Positions 19,829-29,284 of a stretch of 64,000 bases of DNA are shown piece by piece. The notes beneath the pieces were generated by a model. It did not search any database. It had not been told where the DNA came from and saw only the letters and a program-made list of their open reading frames with translations. Origin of the DNA: Deltaproteobacteria bacterium. GTDB taxonomy: Bacteria; SAR324; JACQKK01. How positions within the stretch are numbered: the first letter of the stretch is position 1; every line of letters starts with the position of its first letter. Where the stretch lies: contig JAOUEW010000001.1 of the NCBI GenBank assembly GCA_029858505.1, positions 124,001 to 188,000 on the forward strand, written 5' to 3'. The position numbers were made by a program, and so were the translations under genes.

Positions 19829-21520
19829 TCACCTTCTCGTTTTATCCGTGGGGTTGTCAATCACGGTTTGGTCCTGTTTTTTCCGCTGGGGGTTTGGGGT
19901 CTCTTCCAAAAAACCGCAGTCGTTGCCCCAATCTTGGGGGCGGTTAAGGGCTTGTTCCAGCAGGTCCCTGGGGTCGGTGCTGGATTGTTCCCGCGGGGCA
20001 TCGTGGCCCAACAGGGCCGCCGGGTTGCCGCCGGTTTGCCAACTGAAGAGGGTCATCCACACCCAGGCGGTTTGGTCAGCACCCCAGGGCCGTCCGTCGC
20101 TGCCAGTCAGTCCTTCAACCTCAATGCCGCCCGCCCGCACCCCGGCGGAGAACCCCCCCGGCAGCAGCACCTCGGCCCGCCGGGGCGACAACTTGCGGGT
20201 GACCCTGGCCCAGGGCTCTAGCAGCAGGGCCCCCTGGCGACCGTTCAGGGCGGCCCGCACCAGCCGGTTGGGAAAGGGATACCAGCGCTCAATGTCTGCC
20301 CGCCGCAGGGGTTGGCCCTTGGGAAAGGGTTTGGGCCATTTGCCGATTTGGGGGGCGGGCAGCAAAGAGTACACCGGCAGGGATTCGGTGGAGGCTCCGG
20401 CGAAGGGTTGGGCCATCAGGGTGCTGTGAATCAACCCCCCCAGGCACGCTTGCAGGACCCGCTTGCTGCGGGGGCGCACCCGCCAATGGGCCCGGGTGGG
20501 GCGGGCCAACCGTTGGCGTTGGGCCGCCCAGTCATGCCGGGCGGCGGCCGACATTTCTGGCGATGGGTTACGGGTGTTGTGACCGGGTCGTAACAGAAAG
20601 CTTTTCACCCCCACCACCCGCCAGCGGCCCTGGTCACGCTCAAAGCGAATTTGGGCCGCCGCCACCCCATTCCCCGGAGACAGCACCGGCACCGGCAGGG
20701 CCGCCAGGGGAGGAGACACCCCCGGCGGGCCCATCACGGCCAGCAGGTCCAAGCCCTCGGGGGAGGGCCAGGCGGCCAGCCCCTTGGCTTCTGCCAGGGG
20801 CAGGCCATGGCGCAGGGCGGCTTGCCGTTCCACCCGGCCCCCGTGGGCCAGGCCCACCACCAAGTCTGGCTGCTCTACCCGGCGAATCACCGGCAGCCAG
20901 CGGCGGAGGGCAGCCTCCATGTCTGTAAAGGAAAGGCCTTGGGTTTGCGTTGGGTTCCACAAGCCAGAAAACGGGTGGGTCAACCCCAGCACCACCACGC
21001 GAAGGCCTTTCACCTCCACCACCCGATAGGGCGGCAGGGGAGAATCTCCCTGGTGGTCTGCCACGTTGGCCGCCACCCAGGGCACGCCCTCCCGGCTCCA
21101 TGCCGCCAGCTGATCCCCCGCTCTCCAGTCCAGATTTCCCGGAACCCCCGCCGTTAAGTGAATCCCTTCAGGTCTGGTGACCTCCTGGAGAAAGACTGGC
21201 CTGGACGAGGGTTCCGCGGGCAACAGGTCTCCCAGGTCCACCCACAGCAGGGCCGGGTCTTCCCGGCGCAGTGCTGCCAGCAGGGAGTTCACCGCTGCCC
21301 ACCGCTCCCACCGGCCCATCATCCCCCCGGTTACCGCCACGGTGAGCACCCGCGGATCCTCCAGGGTGGGGGGGTTCACTGCGCGCTGGGCGGGCCGTTC
21401 CGTTGCCCCCATCCACCAAACCAAGCCTATCCCCGCCGCCCTGATGATGAACACCAGAGCAAAAACCATAGCCCAGCCAGCGATTTGTTTTCCTTTGGAT
21501 TGCCTGCCTTTGAGCGTCAT
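19829..21520 (-). CDS. Degenerate 5'-nucleotidase/UshA-like protein
   Basis: This 563-residue protein has an N-terminal membrane anchor (MVFALVFIIRAAGIGLVWW). The body follows the metallophosphoesterase plan of 5'-nucleotidases. The strand that usually reads HTNDxHG is VAVTGGMMGR, the DxGD motif is retained (LWVDLGDLL), GNHE is replaced by GNLD, and the later histidine site reads GLAHGG. The C-terminal nucleotide-binding domain is hinted at by ADIERWYPFPNRLVRAALNG. Several metal ligands are missing, so catalysis is doubtful. It is the first gene before the two Sel1 proteins. Confidence 0.72.
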   Translation of the reverse strand: MTLKGRQSKGKQIAGWAMVFALVFIIRAAGIGLVWWMGATERPAQRAVNPPTLEDPRVLTVAVTGGMMGRWERWAAVNSLLAALRREDPALLWVDLGDLLPAEPSSRPVFLQEVTRPEGIHLTAGVPGNLDWRAGDQLAAWSREGVPWVAANVADHQGDSPLPPYRVVEVKGLRVVVLGLTHPFSGLWNPTQTQGLSFTDMEAALRRWLPVIRRVEQPDLVVGLAHGGRVERQAALRHGLPLAEAKGLAAWPSPEGLDLLAVMGPPGVSPPLAALPVPVLSPGNGVAAAQIRFERDQGRWRVVGVKSFLLRPGHNTRNPSPEMSAAARHDWAAQRQRLARPTRAHWRVRPRSKRVLQACLGGLIHSTLMAQPFAGASTESLPVYSLLPAPQIGKWPKPFPKGQPLRRADIERWYPFPNRLVRAALNGRQGALLLEPWARVTRKLSPRRAEVLLPGGFSAGVRAGGIEVEGLTGSDGRPWGADQTAWVWMTLFSWQTGGNPAALLGHDAPREQSSTDPRDLLEQALNRPQDWGNDCGFLEETPNPQRKKQDQTVIDNPTDKTRR

Positions 21521-21658
21521 GAAATCGTTCTACCACAGAACTCCGCTTAAAAAACCGCTGGCATCCGGCCGGGCTCTGTGATTTCCTACCCCCAGGCTCA
21601 TCCCTTCATGGGTAGAATCAGCCCCGCAAAACATCTCTATTTTCTGGGAGGAAGAATC

Positions 21659-21826
21659 ATGGCCCAATGCGAATCATGCAAGGGCACCATTATGGTGCGC
21701 TGTAAAAAATGCGCCAAATTGTGGTGCGCCGACTGCTCCAGGGAGGGGAAGCCCCCTTATCCCAAATGGACCGACCAAGACAAATGCCCCTATTGCGGTG
21801 CCGCCGACATTGAACCGTTATTTTAA
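21659..21826 (+). CDS. Small zinc-ribbon protein
   Basis: This is a 55-residue protein with four CxxC pairs or equivalents: CESC (residues 4-7), CKKC, CADC and CPYC. They would bind two zinc ions. A strong GGGAGGAAGAATC ribosome binding site precedes the ATG. No close family is recognised. It stands alone between the nucleotidase-like gene and tRNA-Arg. Confidence 0.75.
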   Translation: MAQCESCKGTIMVRCKKCAKLWCADCSREGKPPYPKWTDQDKCPYCGAADIEPLF

Positions 21827-21836
21827 GCAAAAGGCC

Positions 21837-21856
21837 GAACACCCGCCGGGGTGTTC
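21837..21856 (+). terminator. Perfect hairpin after the zinc-ribbon gene
   Basis: The stem GAACACCC (21837-21844) pairs perfectly with GGGTGTTC (21849-21856) around a GCCG tetraloop. It lies 10 bases after the stop codon and 42 bases before tRNA-Arg. No T-run follows, so it may be a weak terminator or a 3'-end stabiliser. Confidence 0.4.
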
Positions 21857-21898
21857 CCAGGGGCAAAGGATTCAGGTAAATTAACAGGATTGGTTGCT

Positions 21899-21971
21899 GC
21901 TCCCGTAGTTTAATTGGATAAAACGGAGGATTCCGATTCCTTTGTTCCAGGTTCGAGTCCTGGCGGGAGCA
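21899..21971 (+). tRNA. tRNA-Arg (CCG)
   Basis: Acceptor GCTCCCG pairs with CGGGAGC. The anticodon stem is GAGGA/TCCTT with loop TTCCGAT (anticodon CCG), and the T arm is CCAGG-TTCGAGT-CCTGG. CCA is not encoded (ACT follows the acceptor). The length is 73 nt. The 268 bases after it hold only a long pyrimidine tract. Confidence 0.94.
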
Positions 21972-22239
21972 CTGGCTATAAATGTGTGGATTGCTGGGGG
22001 GTGTTTTGGGGCCTTGCCGTGTTGGTCGGCACCGGGCAAATGTTTGATTCCTGTCTCCGCCGGATTCTTCTCTTTCTCTTTCTCTTTCTTCGCCCCCGTT
22101 TCCTTCTTCCTGACCTTCGGGGCTATGGCGGGGCCCTGGTGTTCTTGTAAGGGCTTTACGTTTTTCTGCCGGTGGTTGGGGGGCCATATTTTTTCCTCCA
22201 GGCAAACCCTCTCCGTTTTCCATTGCCCCCCCTTTTATC

Positions 22240-23976
22240 TTAAAACCTGAACTTCGCCAGCAGCCCTTGAAGTTTCATGGCCATCAAATCCAGGTGATTG
22301 GAGGATTCTTGGATTTGGCCAGAAGCCGCCAAGTTGCCTTCGATGGATGTGTTGACGATTTGAATGAGGGAAATAAACGTGGACAGCCGGGCGTCGGCCT
22401 CGAAGGATAAATTCAACATTTCCTGGGCCCCTTCCGCCGCGGCGGACATCACCTTGGCGATATCCATTGAACCCTTGGCGCCGTCTGACACTGCCGAGGT
22501 TATTTCCATCACCCGTTGGTTTTGCGCGTTCACCACTTCGTAAATCGACTTCACCGCTTGGTTGATGGAAGACACCACATCGGTCACTTGGCCGATGACG
22601 TCTACGGCTTGGTTGGTGTTTAATTGCACTTCTTGAATTTTCTGGGTGATGGAATCGGCGGCGGAACCCGACTGCACGGCCAGGGATTTGATCTCGTTGG
22701 CCACCACGGCAAACCCCCGGCCGGCTTCTCCGGCCGAAGCGGCCTCGATGGTGGCATTCAGGGCCAGCAGGTTGGTTTTCCCCGCGATGTTTTTAATCAG
22801 GGCGGTCACCTCGCCAATGTCTTTGGCCGACTGCCCCAACTGGGTCATGACTTCCGATGCCTTGCGGGAACCCTCCGCCGCCTGTCCGGTGGTATGGGTG
22901 GCCTCTCTCACTTTTTCTCCAATGGCAGAAAATCCTTCCGCCATTTGCTCCACCGCCTGAGACACCAAGTTGATGTTCCGGCTCAATTCGTCCGAAGATG
23001 TGCTTGCGCTTTGAATACGCTCGTTCACATCCTCGATGGCGTTCGACACCCGCTTGATGGTGGTGCTGACCTCTCCCGTTCCCGAAGCCAGGGTGAAGGC
23101 TTGTTCCTTTAGGTCTTTGCTTCCGCTGTTGATCTGCACGCAGATGGCGGAAAGCTCTTCGCTGCTGGCGGCCAAGCTCGACGCGTTTTCTTGCAAATCG
23201 CCAAAGGTCCCCCGCAGGTCCGCCGCCATGGTGTTGATGGATTTGGCCAGCCTGGCGGTTTCGGTTTGCCCCCCAGCCCGAACGGTTTTGGTTAAATCTC
23301 CCATGGCGATTTGTTCCACGATTTCCACCGAACGGTCCAGGGGGCGCATGATGCCTCGCAGGTAAAACCACAAGAAAACGCCCAAGCCGCCATATCCAAT
23401 GACAATCCAAAGGGTCACCACCAATAATGCCAGCCGAATCTGGCCAGACACCTCTGTGGTGAGAACCTGCAGTTTCTGGTCGTGGCCACGCACCGCTTGC
23501 GCCAGCATGGCGGCCGAAGCCCGATCCTGCCCCTTCACCATGCCATCGGGAACTTTGGGGTTTTTCCCCCCTTGGGCGTCAAACGCTCCATAGGCCTCCA
23601 AATACTTTTGAACCATCAAGCGGTAGGTTTCTTGAAAATCAATAAATTGCTTCGATAAATCCGGGTCGCTGGACTTGGACAAAATGACGGCGTTGTTTTG
23701 GGCTTGTTTCACGTTTTCGTTAAATTCACCCAGGTATTTTTTCCGGGCTTCCGGGTCGCCCCCCCGCAGCAGAATATTTTTCCAGGCTTGAATCATTTGC
23801 TGGAAGTGGGTTTGCACCTCGTGCATGGTGCTTTGTTCTTGGAAAATTCGGCTCACCTCATCTTGCATGGTGCGAGACAGCATCCGCAGTTCAACAAACA
23901 ACCCGATTAACGGAATGACGCCGACCAGAAAAAAGGTCAACGCCAGCACCATGGTTTTGGCTTTTAGCGATTTCAT
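22240..23976 (-). CDS. Methyl-accepting chemotaxis protein
   Basis: This is a 578-residue transmembrane chemoreceptor. TM1 is [20 protein letters not shown], followed by a periplasmic helical sensor domain of about 150 residues, TM2 ([20 protein letters not shown]), a HAMP domain ([18 protein letters not shown]) and a long signalling coiled coil. The conserved hairpin tip is intact ([15 protein letters not shown], then [14 protein letters not shown]). The ATG at 23976 gives the expected short cytoplasmic lead (MKSLKAKT). The other in-frame ATG at 24066 adds a non-membrane stretch. No CheW-binding partner genes are adjacent. Confidence 0.94.
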   Translation of the reverse strand: MKSLKAKTMVLALTFFLVGVIPLIGLFVELRMLSRTMQDEVSRIFQEQSTMHEVQTHFQQMIQAWKNILLRGGDPEARKKYLGEFNENVKQAQNNAVILSKSSDPDLSKQFIDFQETYRLMVQKYLEAYGAFDAQGGKNPKVPDGMVKGQDRASAAMLAQAVRGHDQKLQVLTTEVSGQIRLALLVVTLWIVIGYGGLGVFLWFYLRGIMRPLDRSVEIVEQIAMGDLTKTVRAGGQTETARLAKSINTMAADLRGTFGDLQENASSLAASSEELSAICVQINSGSKDLKEQAFTLASGTGEVSTTIKRVSNAIEDVNERIQSASTSSDELSRNINLVSQAVEQMAEGFSAIGEKVREATHTTGQAAEGSRKASEVMTQLGQSAKDIGEVTALIKNIAGKTNLLALNATIEAASAGEAGRGFAVVANEIKSLAVQSGSAADSITQKIQEVQLNTNQAVDVIGQVTDVVSSINQAVKSIYEVVNAQNQRVMEITSAVSDGAKGSMDIAKVMSAAAEGAQEMLNLSFEADARLSTFISLIQIVNTSIEGNLAASGQIQESSNHLDLMAMKLQGLLAKFRF

Positions 23977-24157
23977 GTAAATCGTCCACTTTCTTCCACC
24001 CCATTGGTTTTTTCCTGCCCAGGAATGCTTCATATTTATCTTTATTTTGAGATAATAAAAAGGCATGTTTTTATTACGACTAAAAAATATTCATTCATTT
24101 GGGAGATATCAGGAGGCGAAAGACTCTTTTTATTTAACAGCAACTCTACCAATGCCA

Positions 24158-24452
24158 GCGGTTATTCATTTCAACCGCTCAGTGAATATAGTCGGAAGGA
24201 AGCAAGTGCCTCACTTATCGGCTTCGAGGCAATCCCCCAACAACACCCCTCCCCTGCCGCCCTTCAGGCGGCATCCCCTCCCCTTGGTGGAGGGGATTGA
24301 ATCGAAGTGGGTGATGGGATGGCTCCCGTCCAGTCTATGTTTTCTGAACGGTTGGATAGAATATCCGGTGGCTTCGAGTAAAGGGGCGGACGGAGAGGCC
24401 CCTAGGCAGGGGTGCGTTTCGCTTGAAATGATCAACCTATGGCTTCGAGGAA
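24158..24452. repeat. Intergenic repeat, family A, compound copy
   Basis: This copy has inverted and direct blocks: gccagcggttattc near the start, cggcttcgag, the tail aacaacacccctcccctg, hairpin 2 (ccgcc-cttca-ggcgg), hairpin 1 (cccctcc and ggagggg), then a second partial unit ending with ggcttcgaggaacgg. The DNA between the chemoreceptor start and this repeat (23977-24157) is AT-rich and probably holds the chemoreceptor promoter, though no clear boxes are seen. Confidence 0.65.
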
Positions 24453-24483
24453 CGGAAGGGTGGCGTGGAGGGAAGGACGGGGA

Positions 24484-24675
24484 TTATTTTACCCGGAAGG
24501 CCCGGCGGGCGGTGCCGTCGGGAGAAATGGCAAAGCGGATGGAACCCAGGCAGCGGGGGCAGCGCCCCAGGTAATGGGTGCCCGCCCGGTCTTGGTACAC
24601 CCGCTGATACACCCGGCAGCACTCAAAAAATAGGCTGAGATAGGGCCTGCCCCGCAAGGTGGCGTCGTCGGTCAT
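24484..24675 (-). CDS. Small conserved cysteine protein
   Basis: This 63-residue protein has the pattern FECC-x-VYQRVY, then a conserved G-x-x-Y-x-G-R-CPRC, then RFAISPDGTARRAF. I recall the same pattern in short uncharacterised proteins of several bacterial phyla, but I cannot name the family. The CxxC plus the earlier CC could bind a metal. It stands alone between repeat DNA and an exported-protein gene on the same strand. It is easily missed because of its length. Confidence 0.68.
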   Translation of the reverse strand: MTDDATLRGRPYLSLFFECCRVYQRVYQDRAGTHYLGRCPRCLGSIRFAISPDGTARRAFRVK

Positions 24676-24795
24676 GGGGGGTCTCGGGTTGCAGGGGGTG
24701 GTTGCAAGCGGCGGTTGCAACCGGCAGTTGCAAACGATGGCTGGCAGTTGCCCGGAAATGCCGGGGCCTACCCCAGAGAAGCAAGGGGCGTACCG

Positions 24796-25410
24796 TTAGA
24801 AGTTCCCGAACCCCATGGAAAGCACATAACGGTGGGCGGAAATGACCGGCCCCGGCCCGAAGTAAGAGGACACATCCACCCCGCCGCTTAGCAGAAACGA
24901 GCGGGTGACCATGTATCCCAGTTCCATCCGCACCGGGATGAAGGGCTCTAACCGGGTTTGATACACCTGGGCCGTGTTGTAGCGGATCAGGCCATCCATC
25001 ACCCCAATCCCCACGATGGACGAAAACACAAACCCCCCCTCCATTTTGAAATGGGTTCCCGATAGGAACGCCAAGTGAACGGTTTGCACCTTTTGGATGT
25101 TGGAGGATTTGGGCAGCCAGGTCATCCGGCCGAATTCCCAACCACTGGTGCGGATGGTTCGAAACCCCACGGGATTACCGGACAGATAGAGGAATGAATC
25201 GTTGGCCTGCACTTGGGCATCGGGAAAGGTTTGGGGGGCCATGACCCCAGAAAAGCCAATCATTTGAACAGATTTGGAAAACATGGAATCGGAACCACCC
25301 CCAAAGCGGCGAAAGATGGGGGCGGGCTCTTCTCCCCAGGCAGGGGTTAGAAACCCCGCCACCGACAGGGTTAGTCCAAAAAAGATGGGAAATAGTTTCA
25401 AGGAATTCAC
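24796..25410 (-). CDS. Hypothetical outer-membrane barrel protein
   Basis: This 204-residue exported protein has a signal peptide (FFGLTLSVAGFLTPAWGEE). It has alternating amphipathic beta segments, many glycines and aromatics, and a terminal phenylalanine (LSMGFGNF), as expected of a small outer-membrane beta-barrel. Possible strands include VRMELGYMVTRSFLLSG and HRYVLSMGFGNF. No family is recognised. No operon partner is evident. Confidence 0.72.
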   Translation of the reverse strand: MNSLKLFPIFFGLTLSVAGFLTPAWGEEPAPIFRRFGGGSDSMFSKSVQMIGFSGVMAPQTFPDAQVQANDSFLYLSGNPVGFRTIRTSGWEFGRMTWLPKSSNIQKVQTVHLAFLSGTHFKMEGGFVFSSIVGIGVMDGLIRYNTAQVYQTRLEPFIPVRMELGYMVTRSFLLSGGVDVSSYFGPGPVISAHRYVLSMGFGNF

Positions 25411-25617
25411 CTAAAACTGGATTTTGGCCGCCGATTTGCTTAACCGAGTATACCTTACCCATTTTCAAAAGGTGAATGGGGAAAAAATTCCATGAGGATT
25501 TTCTGGAAGCATGATAAAAGAGAAGGGTCCCTTTTCATGATTTCGTGATTTTTAGCTCAAAACTTTTTGGCCGCATTGTTCCGGTAGGCACACACCAACC
25601 CAACAGGAGACTTCTCC

Positions 25618-26598
25618 GTGGAGTTTCATACCATCGGCAATATGTGGATGTGGACCGGGTTTACCGGCCTGGTCCTATTTTTGTTGTTTTTAGACTTGGT
25701 GGTGTTTCACCGGCACGCCCACAAAGTGTCGGTAAAAGAAGCCATGGGCTGGACCCTGATGTGGATTTCTCTGGCCTTGGTGTTTGGGGCGGTGATCTAC
25801 CAGTTTTTCGGCCCAGAGCGGGCCCTGGAATATTACACCGGTTATCTGATTGAGAAAGCCTTATCGGTGGACAACCTGTTTGTGTTTTTGGTGTTGTTCA
25901 ACTATTTCGCCGTGCCGGGGAAGTTGCAGCACCGGGTGCTGTTTTGGGGGGTGTTGGGGGCCATGATCATGCGGGGCTTTTTCATCGTGGTTGGCGCGGT
26001 GCTGATTCAGCAGTTCCATTGGATCATTTACCTGTTTGGCGGGTTTCTGGTGTACACCGGGGGAAAGCTGCTGCTTCACAAAGACAGTGATGTTCACCCG
26101 GAAAAAAACCCGGTCATCCGGTTTTTTCGCCAGCGGGTGCCCATGGTGGATAACTACCGGGATGTGCACTTTTGGGTGAAGGAAGGCGGGCGCTGGATGG
26201 CAACCCCCCTGCTGCTGGTGGTGGCCACCGTGGAATTCACCGACCTCGTGTTTGCCGTGGATTCCATCCCCGCCATTTTCGCCATTACCGAAGACCCCTT
26301 TATCGTGTACACCTCCAACATCTTCGCCATCTTGGGGCTGCGCTCGCTGTATTTCGTGCTGGCTGGCATGATGGATACCTTCCACCACTTAAAGACGGGG
26401 CTGTCGTTCGTGTTGATGTTCGTGGGGGTAAAAATGCTGCTGGCCGAGTGGTATAAAATTCCCATTGGGGTTTCTCTGGGCGTGGTGGCGGCGCTGCTGG
26501 TGTTGAGCATCCTTATCAGCATTGTTCTCCCCAAGGCCAAGGAAGAATCCGACCAGGGCACGGGTGGCGCGGGTGCTGGTAAAACCGAGGCACCCTAA
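25618..26598 (+). CDS. TerC/Alx-family membrane protein
   Basis: This 326-residue polytopic inner-membrane protein belongs to the TerC family, which has been linked to tellurium resistance and, for Alx and related proteins, manganese export. Family motifs are clear: EKALSVDNLFVFLVLF and the paired EFTDLVFAVDSIPAIFAIT, each with the membrane acidic residue, plus NIFAILGLRSLYF. The start is GTG with an AGGAGA ribosome binding site. I looked for the manganese riboswitch that precedes some homologues and did not find it. Confidence 0.93.
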   Translation: MEFHTIGNMWMWTGFTGLVLFLLFLDLVVFHRHAHKVSVKEAMGWTLMWISLALVFGAVIYQFFGPERALEYYTGYLIEKALSVDNLFVFLVLFNYFAVPGKLQHRVLFWGVLGAMIMRGFFIVVGAVLIQQFHWIIYLFGGFLVYTGGKLLLHKDSDVHPEKNPVIRFFRQRVPMVDNYRDVHFWVKEGGRWMATPLLLVVATVEFTDLVFAVDSIPAIFAITEDPFIVYTSNIFAILGLRSLYFVLAGMMDTFHHLKTGLSFVLMFVGVKMLLAEWYKIPIGVSLGVVAALLVLSILISIVLPKAKEESDQGTGGAGAGKTEAP

Positions 26599-26639
26599 AG
26601 GCTTGAGGGATTCAAGCCACAATCCCACGGCTGGTATTC

Positions 26640-26985
26640 CCACCGAATATCTCTGCCCTGTGGGCATCCCAACAACACCCCTGCCCTGCCAACTGCACCC
26701 CTCCCCTGCCCCCTGACGGGGGCATCCCCTCCCCTTCGTGGAGGGGAAATATATCGAATACGATGGGTTGTGCTTTGCTTCCTTCCGGTTTCACTATCCG
26801 AACAGACTCTATCTCTACCCTTCGGCCCAGGCCGTATGGTCCCTCCACGAAGGGGAGGGACAGGCACCGAAGGTGCCAGGGAGGGGTGCTGTTCGGGAAC
26901 AACGTGAAGCCGAAAAGTTGGGCGCTTGTTCCCGTCCGGCTTCATTCACTGAACGGTTGAACTGAATCGCCGGGGGATTCGAGTA
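26640..26985. repeat. Intergenic repeat, family A, two partial units
   Basis: An inverted unit (cccctcccctgccccctgac, with hairpin gccccc-tgac-gggggc) is followed by a direct unit. The direct unit has a ttccttccggtttcactatc leader, hairpin 1 (gtccctcc and ggagggac), hairpin 2 (ggcacc-GAA-ggtgcc), the tail agggaggggtgctgttcggg and an ending gattcgagtaacg. It fills the interval between terC and recJ. Nothing else is seen there. Confidence 0.75.
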
Positions 26986-27103
26986 ACGTGACGTTCGCGA
27001 AACCATGGCCATTTTTAGCCCATTGGTGTATTTTCATAAGAGAAAATAAAACGTTTGCCCCTACCGGCCAATTGGCAGCACCGAATGACAGGGACGTTGA
27101 ACC

Positions 27104-28825
27104 ATGAAGTGGAGAAGAGCGGTTCACCCGCCGGAGTCCGATCAAGATACCCTGCCTTTGCAAGAGGCCCTGGGCCTGCACCCCTTGGTGGCGGGCATTT
27201 TGTTGCGGCGTGGCTGCCGCACGGTGGAAGACGCCCAGCGTTTTTTAACCCCCCGGCTGGAAAACCTGCACGACCCCTTTGGCATGAAGGGCATGGAAGC
27301 GGCGGTAGAGCGGCTGGCCCGGGCGGTGATGGGGGGAGAAAAAATCGTGGTGAGCGGCGACTACGACGTGGACGGCATGACCTCCACGGCGTTGATGACC
27401 GGCTTTCTGCGGGCCACCGGGGCCGATGTGGATTTTTTCGTGCCCAGCCGGTTTGAGCACGGCTATGGGCTAACCACCAATTCGCTGGAAGCCCTGTGCC
27501 AAATGCACCCCAAGGTGGTGATGACCGTGGACAACGGCATTACCGCGGTGAACGAAGTGGCCGCCCTGCAAGCCAGGGGGGTGGACACCATCATTACCGA
27601 CCACCACCCGCCGCGGGTAGAGGGCGTGCCGCCGGGGGTGGTGGTGGACCCCCTGCAACCCGGCTGCGACTACCCCTTCAAGCGTATCTCTGGGGTGGGG
27701 GTGGCGTTCAAGTTATCCACCGCCCTGCGCCGCCGCCTGCGCGAACAGGGCTGGTGGAACGATGCCCGCCCCGAACCCAACTTAAAAGATTGGCTGGACC
27801 TGGTGGCCATTGGCACGGTGGCCGACGTGGTTCCCCTGCGGGATGAAAACCGCATTTTGGTGGCCCATGGCCTGGCCGTGCTGAACCGCCCCGACAAGCG
27901 CCCTGGCATTGCCGCCCTGCTGAACCAAGCGGGGTGGCGCCCCGGCCCGGTAGATACCCGCACCATTGGGTTTTGCTTGGCCCCCCGGCTGAACGCCGCC
28001 GGGCGCATGGCCCAGGGAGAGCTGGGGGTGTCTTTGCTGCTGGCCGATGACCCCCGCGAAGCGGCCGACCTAGCCGGGCGGCTGGAGGGTGAAAACAACC
28101 TGCGGCGCCAGAAGGGCGAAGAAATGTTTCACCTGGCCTTAAGTCAGCTTCCCCCAGGCCAGGCCCAAGAAGCCCCCGCCCTGGTGGTGGTGTCGGACCA
28201 GTTTCACGAGGGCATTGTGGGCATTACCGCCAGCCGCCTGGCCGAGCGTTTTGGCAAGCCGGTGTTTGTGTTGGCCGAAAACGGAAAATGCTTCAAGGGC
28301 TCGGCCCGCTGCGCCCCTGGGCAAAACCTGAACGCGCTGCTGAAAGACGTGGCCGAACTGCTTTCAGACTGGGGGGGGCACGCCCAGGCCGCCGGGTTTA
28401 CCCTGCCCAAAGAAAACCTGCAGGCCTTTCGCAGCGGGGTGATGGAAGCCGTGGTGCGCCAGCGGCAAAATGGAGGAGACCTGCCCGTGATGTACCTGGA
28501 CGGGACACTGCACCCCAGAGAAAACACCCCCGCCATGTTGGAAAAACTGGCCCAGCAGTTGGTGTCGCTGGAACCCTTTGGAGAAGACAACGGCCAGCCA
28601 TCGTTTCTGGTGGAGCAAGACGACGTGGGAGAACCCCCCCGCCCCCTGAAAGAACGCCATTTGAAGTGGACCCTGCCGGGAGGGCTGGAAATGATCGCTT
28701 GGAAAGCCGCGGGGAATTTGTCGGTTACCTCCGCCACCCGTTACCGGGTCAGTCTGGGGTTCAACGAATTCCGGGGGAACAAAAAAATTCAACTGAAGGT
28801 GGAAGACCACTGGGTGGAAGAATAA
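27104..28825 (+). CDS. recJ: Single-stranded-DNA exonuclease RecJ
   Basis: RecJ degrades single-stranded DNA 5' to 3' in recombination and mismatch repair. The DHH-phosphoesterase motifs are intact: DYDVDGM at residues 86-92, VDNGI, and DHH at 166-168. The DHHA1 nucleotide-binding motif reads GGHAQAAGF. The C-terminal OB-fold follows. The length of 573 residues is standard. It is a single-gene unit bounded by intergenic repeats on both sides. Confidence 0.96.
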   Translation: MKWRRAVHPPESDQDTLPLQEALGLHPLVAGILLRRGCRTVEDAQRFLTPRLENLHDPFGMKGMEAAVERLARAVMGGEKIVVSGDYDVDGMTSTALMTGFLRATGADVDFFVPSRFEHGYGLTTNSLEALCQMHPKVVMTVDNGITAVNEVAALQARGVDTIITDHHPPRVEGVPPGVVVDPLQPGCDYPFKRISGVGVAFKLSTALRRRLREQGWWNDARPEPNLKDWLDLVAIGTVADVVPLRDENRILVAHGLAVLNRPDKRPGIAALLNQAGWRPGPVDTRTIGFCLAPRLNAAGRMAQGELGVSLLLADDPREAADLAGRLEGENNLRRQKGEEMFHLALSQLPPGQAQEAPALVVVSDQFHEGIVGITASRLAERFGKPVFVLAENGKCFKGSARCAPGQNLNALLKDVAELLSDWGGHAQAAGFTLPKENLQAFRSGVMEAVVRQRQNGGDLPVMYLDGTLHPRENTPAMLEKLAQQLVSLEPFGEDNGQPSFLVEQDDVGEPPRPLKERHLKWTLPGGLEMIAWKAAGNLSVTSATRYRVSLGFNEFRGNKKIQLKVEDHWVEE

Positions 28826-28889
28826 CAGCGAACCCCATTCCGCTTTCTATTTGCTCTCTTTTCTGGCCAGGCCCCCCTAAAAATCCCCT

Positions 28890-29185
28890 TCCGATCCTCG
28901 AAGCCAGTAGGTGATGCGCCTGCCGTTCTGCTTCAACAGCACCCCTTTACTCGAATCCGGCAAGTTACGCACTTTCTTCCGGCAACCGAACGGATGAAGA
29001 GAATCACGGTTGGATGCGAGTATTGTCCCTCTCCGATGGGGAGGGACAGGTGCCGAAGGCACCAGGGAGGGGTGATGTTCGGGGATTGAATCGAAGCCTA
29101 CCTGTGAATCGCCTGCTTCCGTCCAATCAATGGATTCCCAACGTTTGTATAGAATCACCGTTGGCTTCGAGGAAAGGGTTGTCAT
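28890..29185. repeat. Intergenic repeat, family A
   Basis: An inverted leader (tcctcgaagccagtaggtga) is followed by a direct unit: ccgaacggatgaagagaatc, hairpin 1 (gtccctc and gagggac), hairpin 2 (ggtgcc-GAA-ggcacc), and the tail agggaggggtgatgttcggg. It closes with ggcttcgagg. It explains the gap between recJ and the dioxygenase-like gene. Confidence 0.75.
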
Positions 29186-29284
29186 ACAATGCCCCTTTTC
29201 TTGACATTTCTCCCCGCTAGGGGTATGCTGTTGTTAACCAGCCTTTCGGTTCTTTCTGTTTCCCCTTCTGTTTCTTCCCCGCCC

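Noticed and set aside
25411-25617. Possible manganese riboswitch (yybP-ykoY) upstream of terC
   Set aside because: The conserved internal-loop sequences are not found. The interval shows only a short AT-rich stretch and the ribosome binding site.
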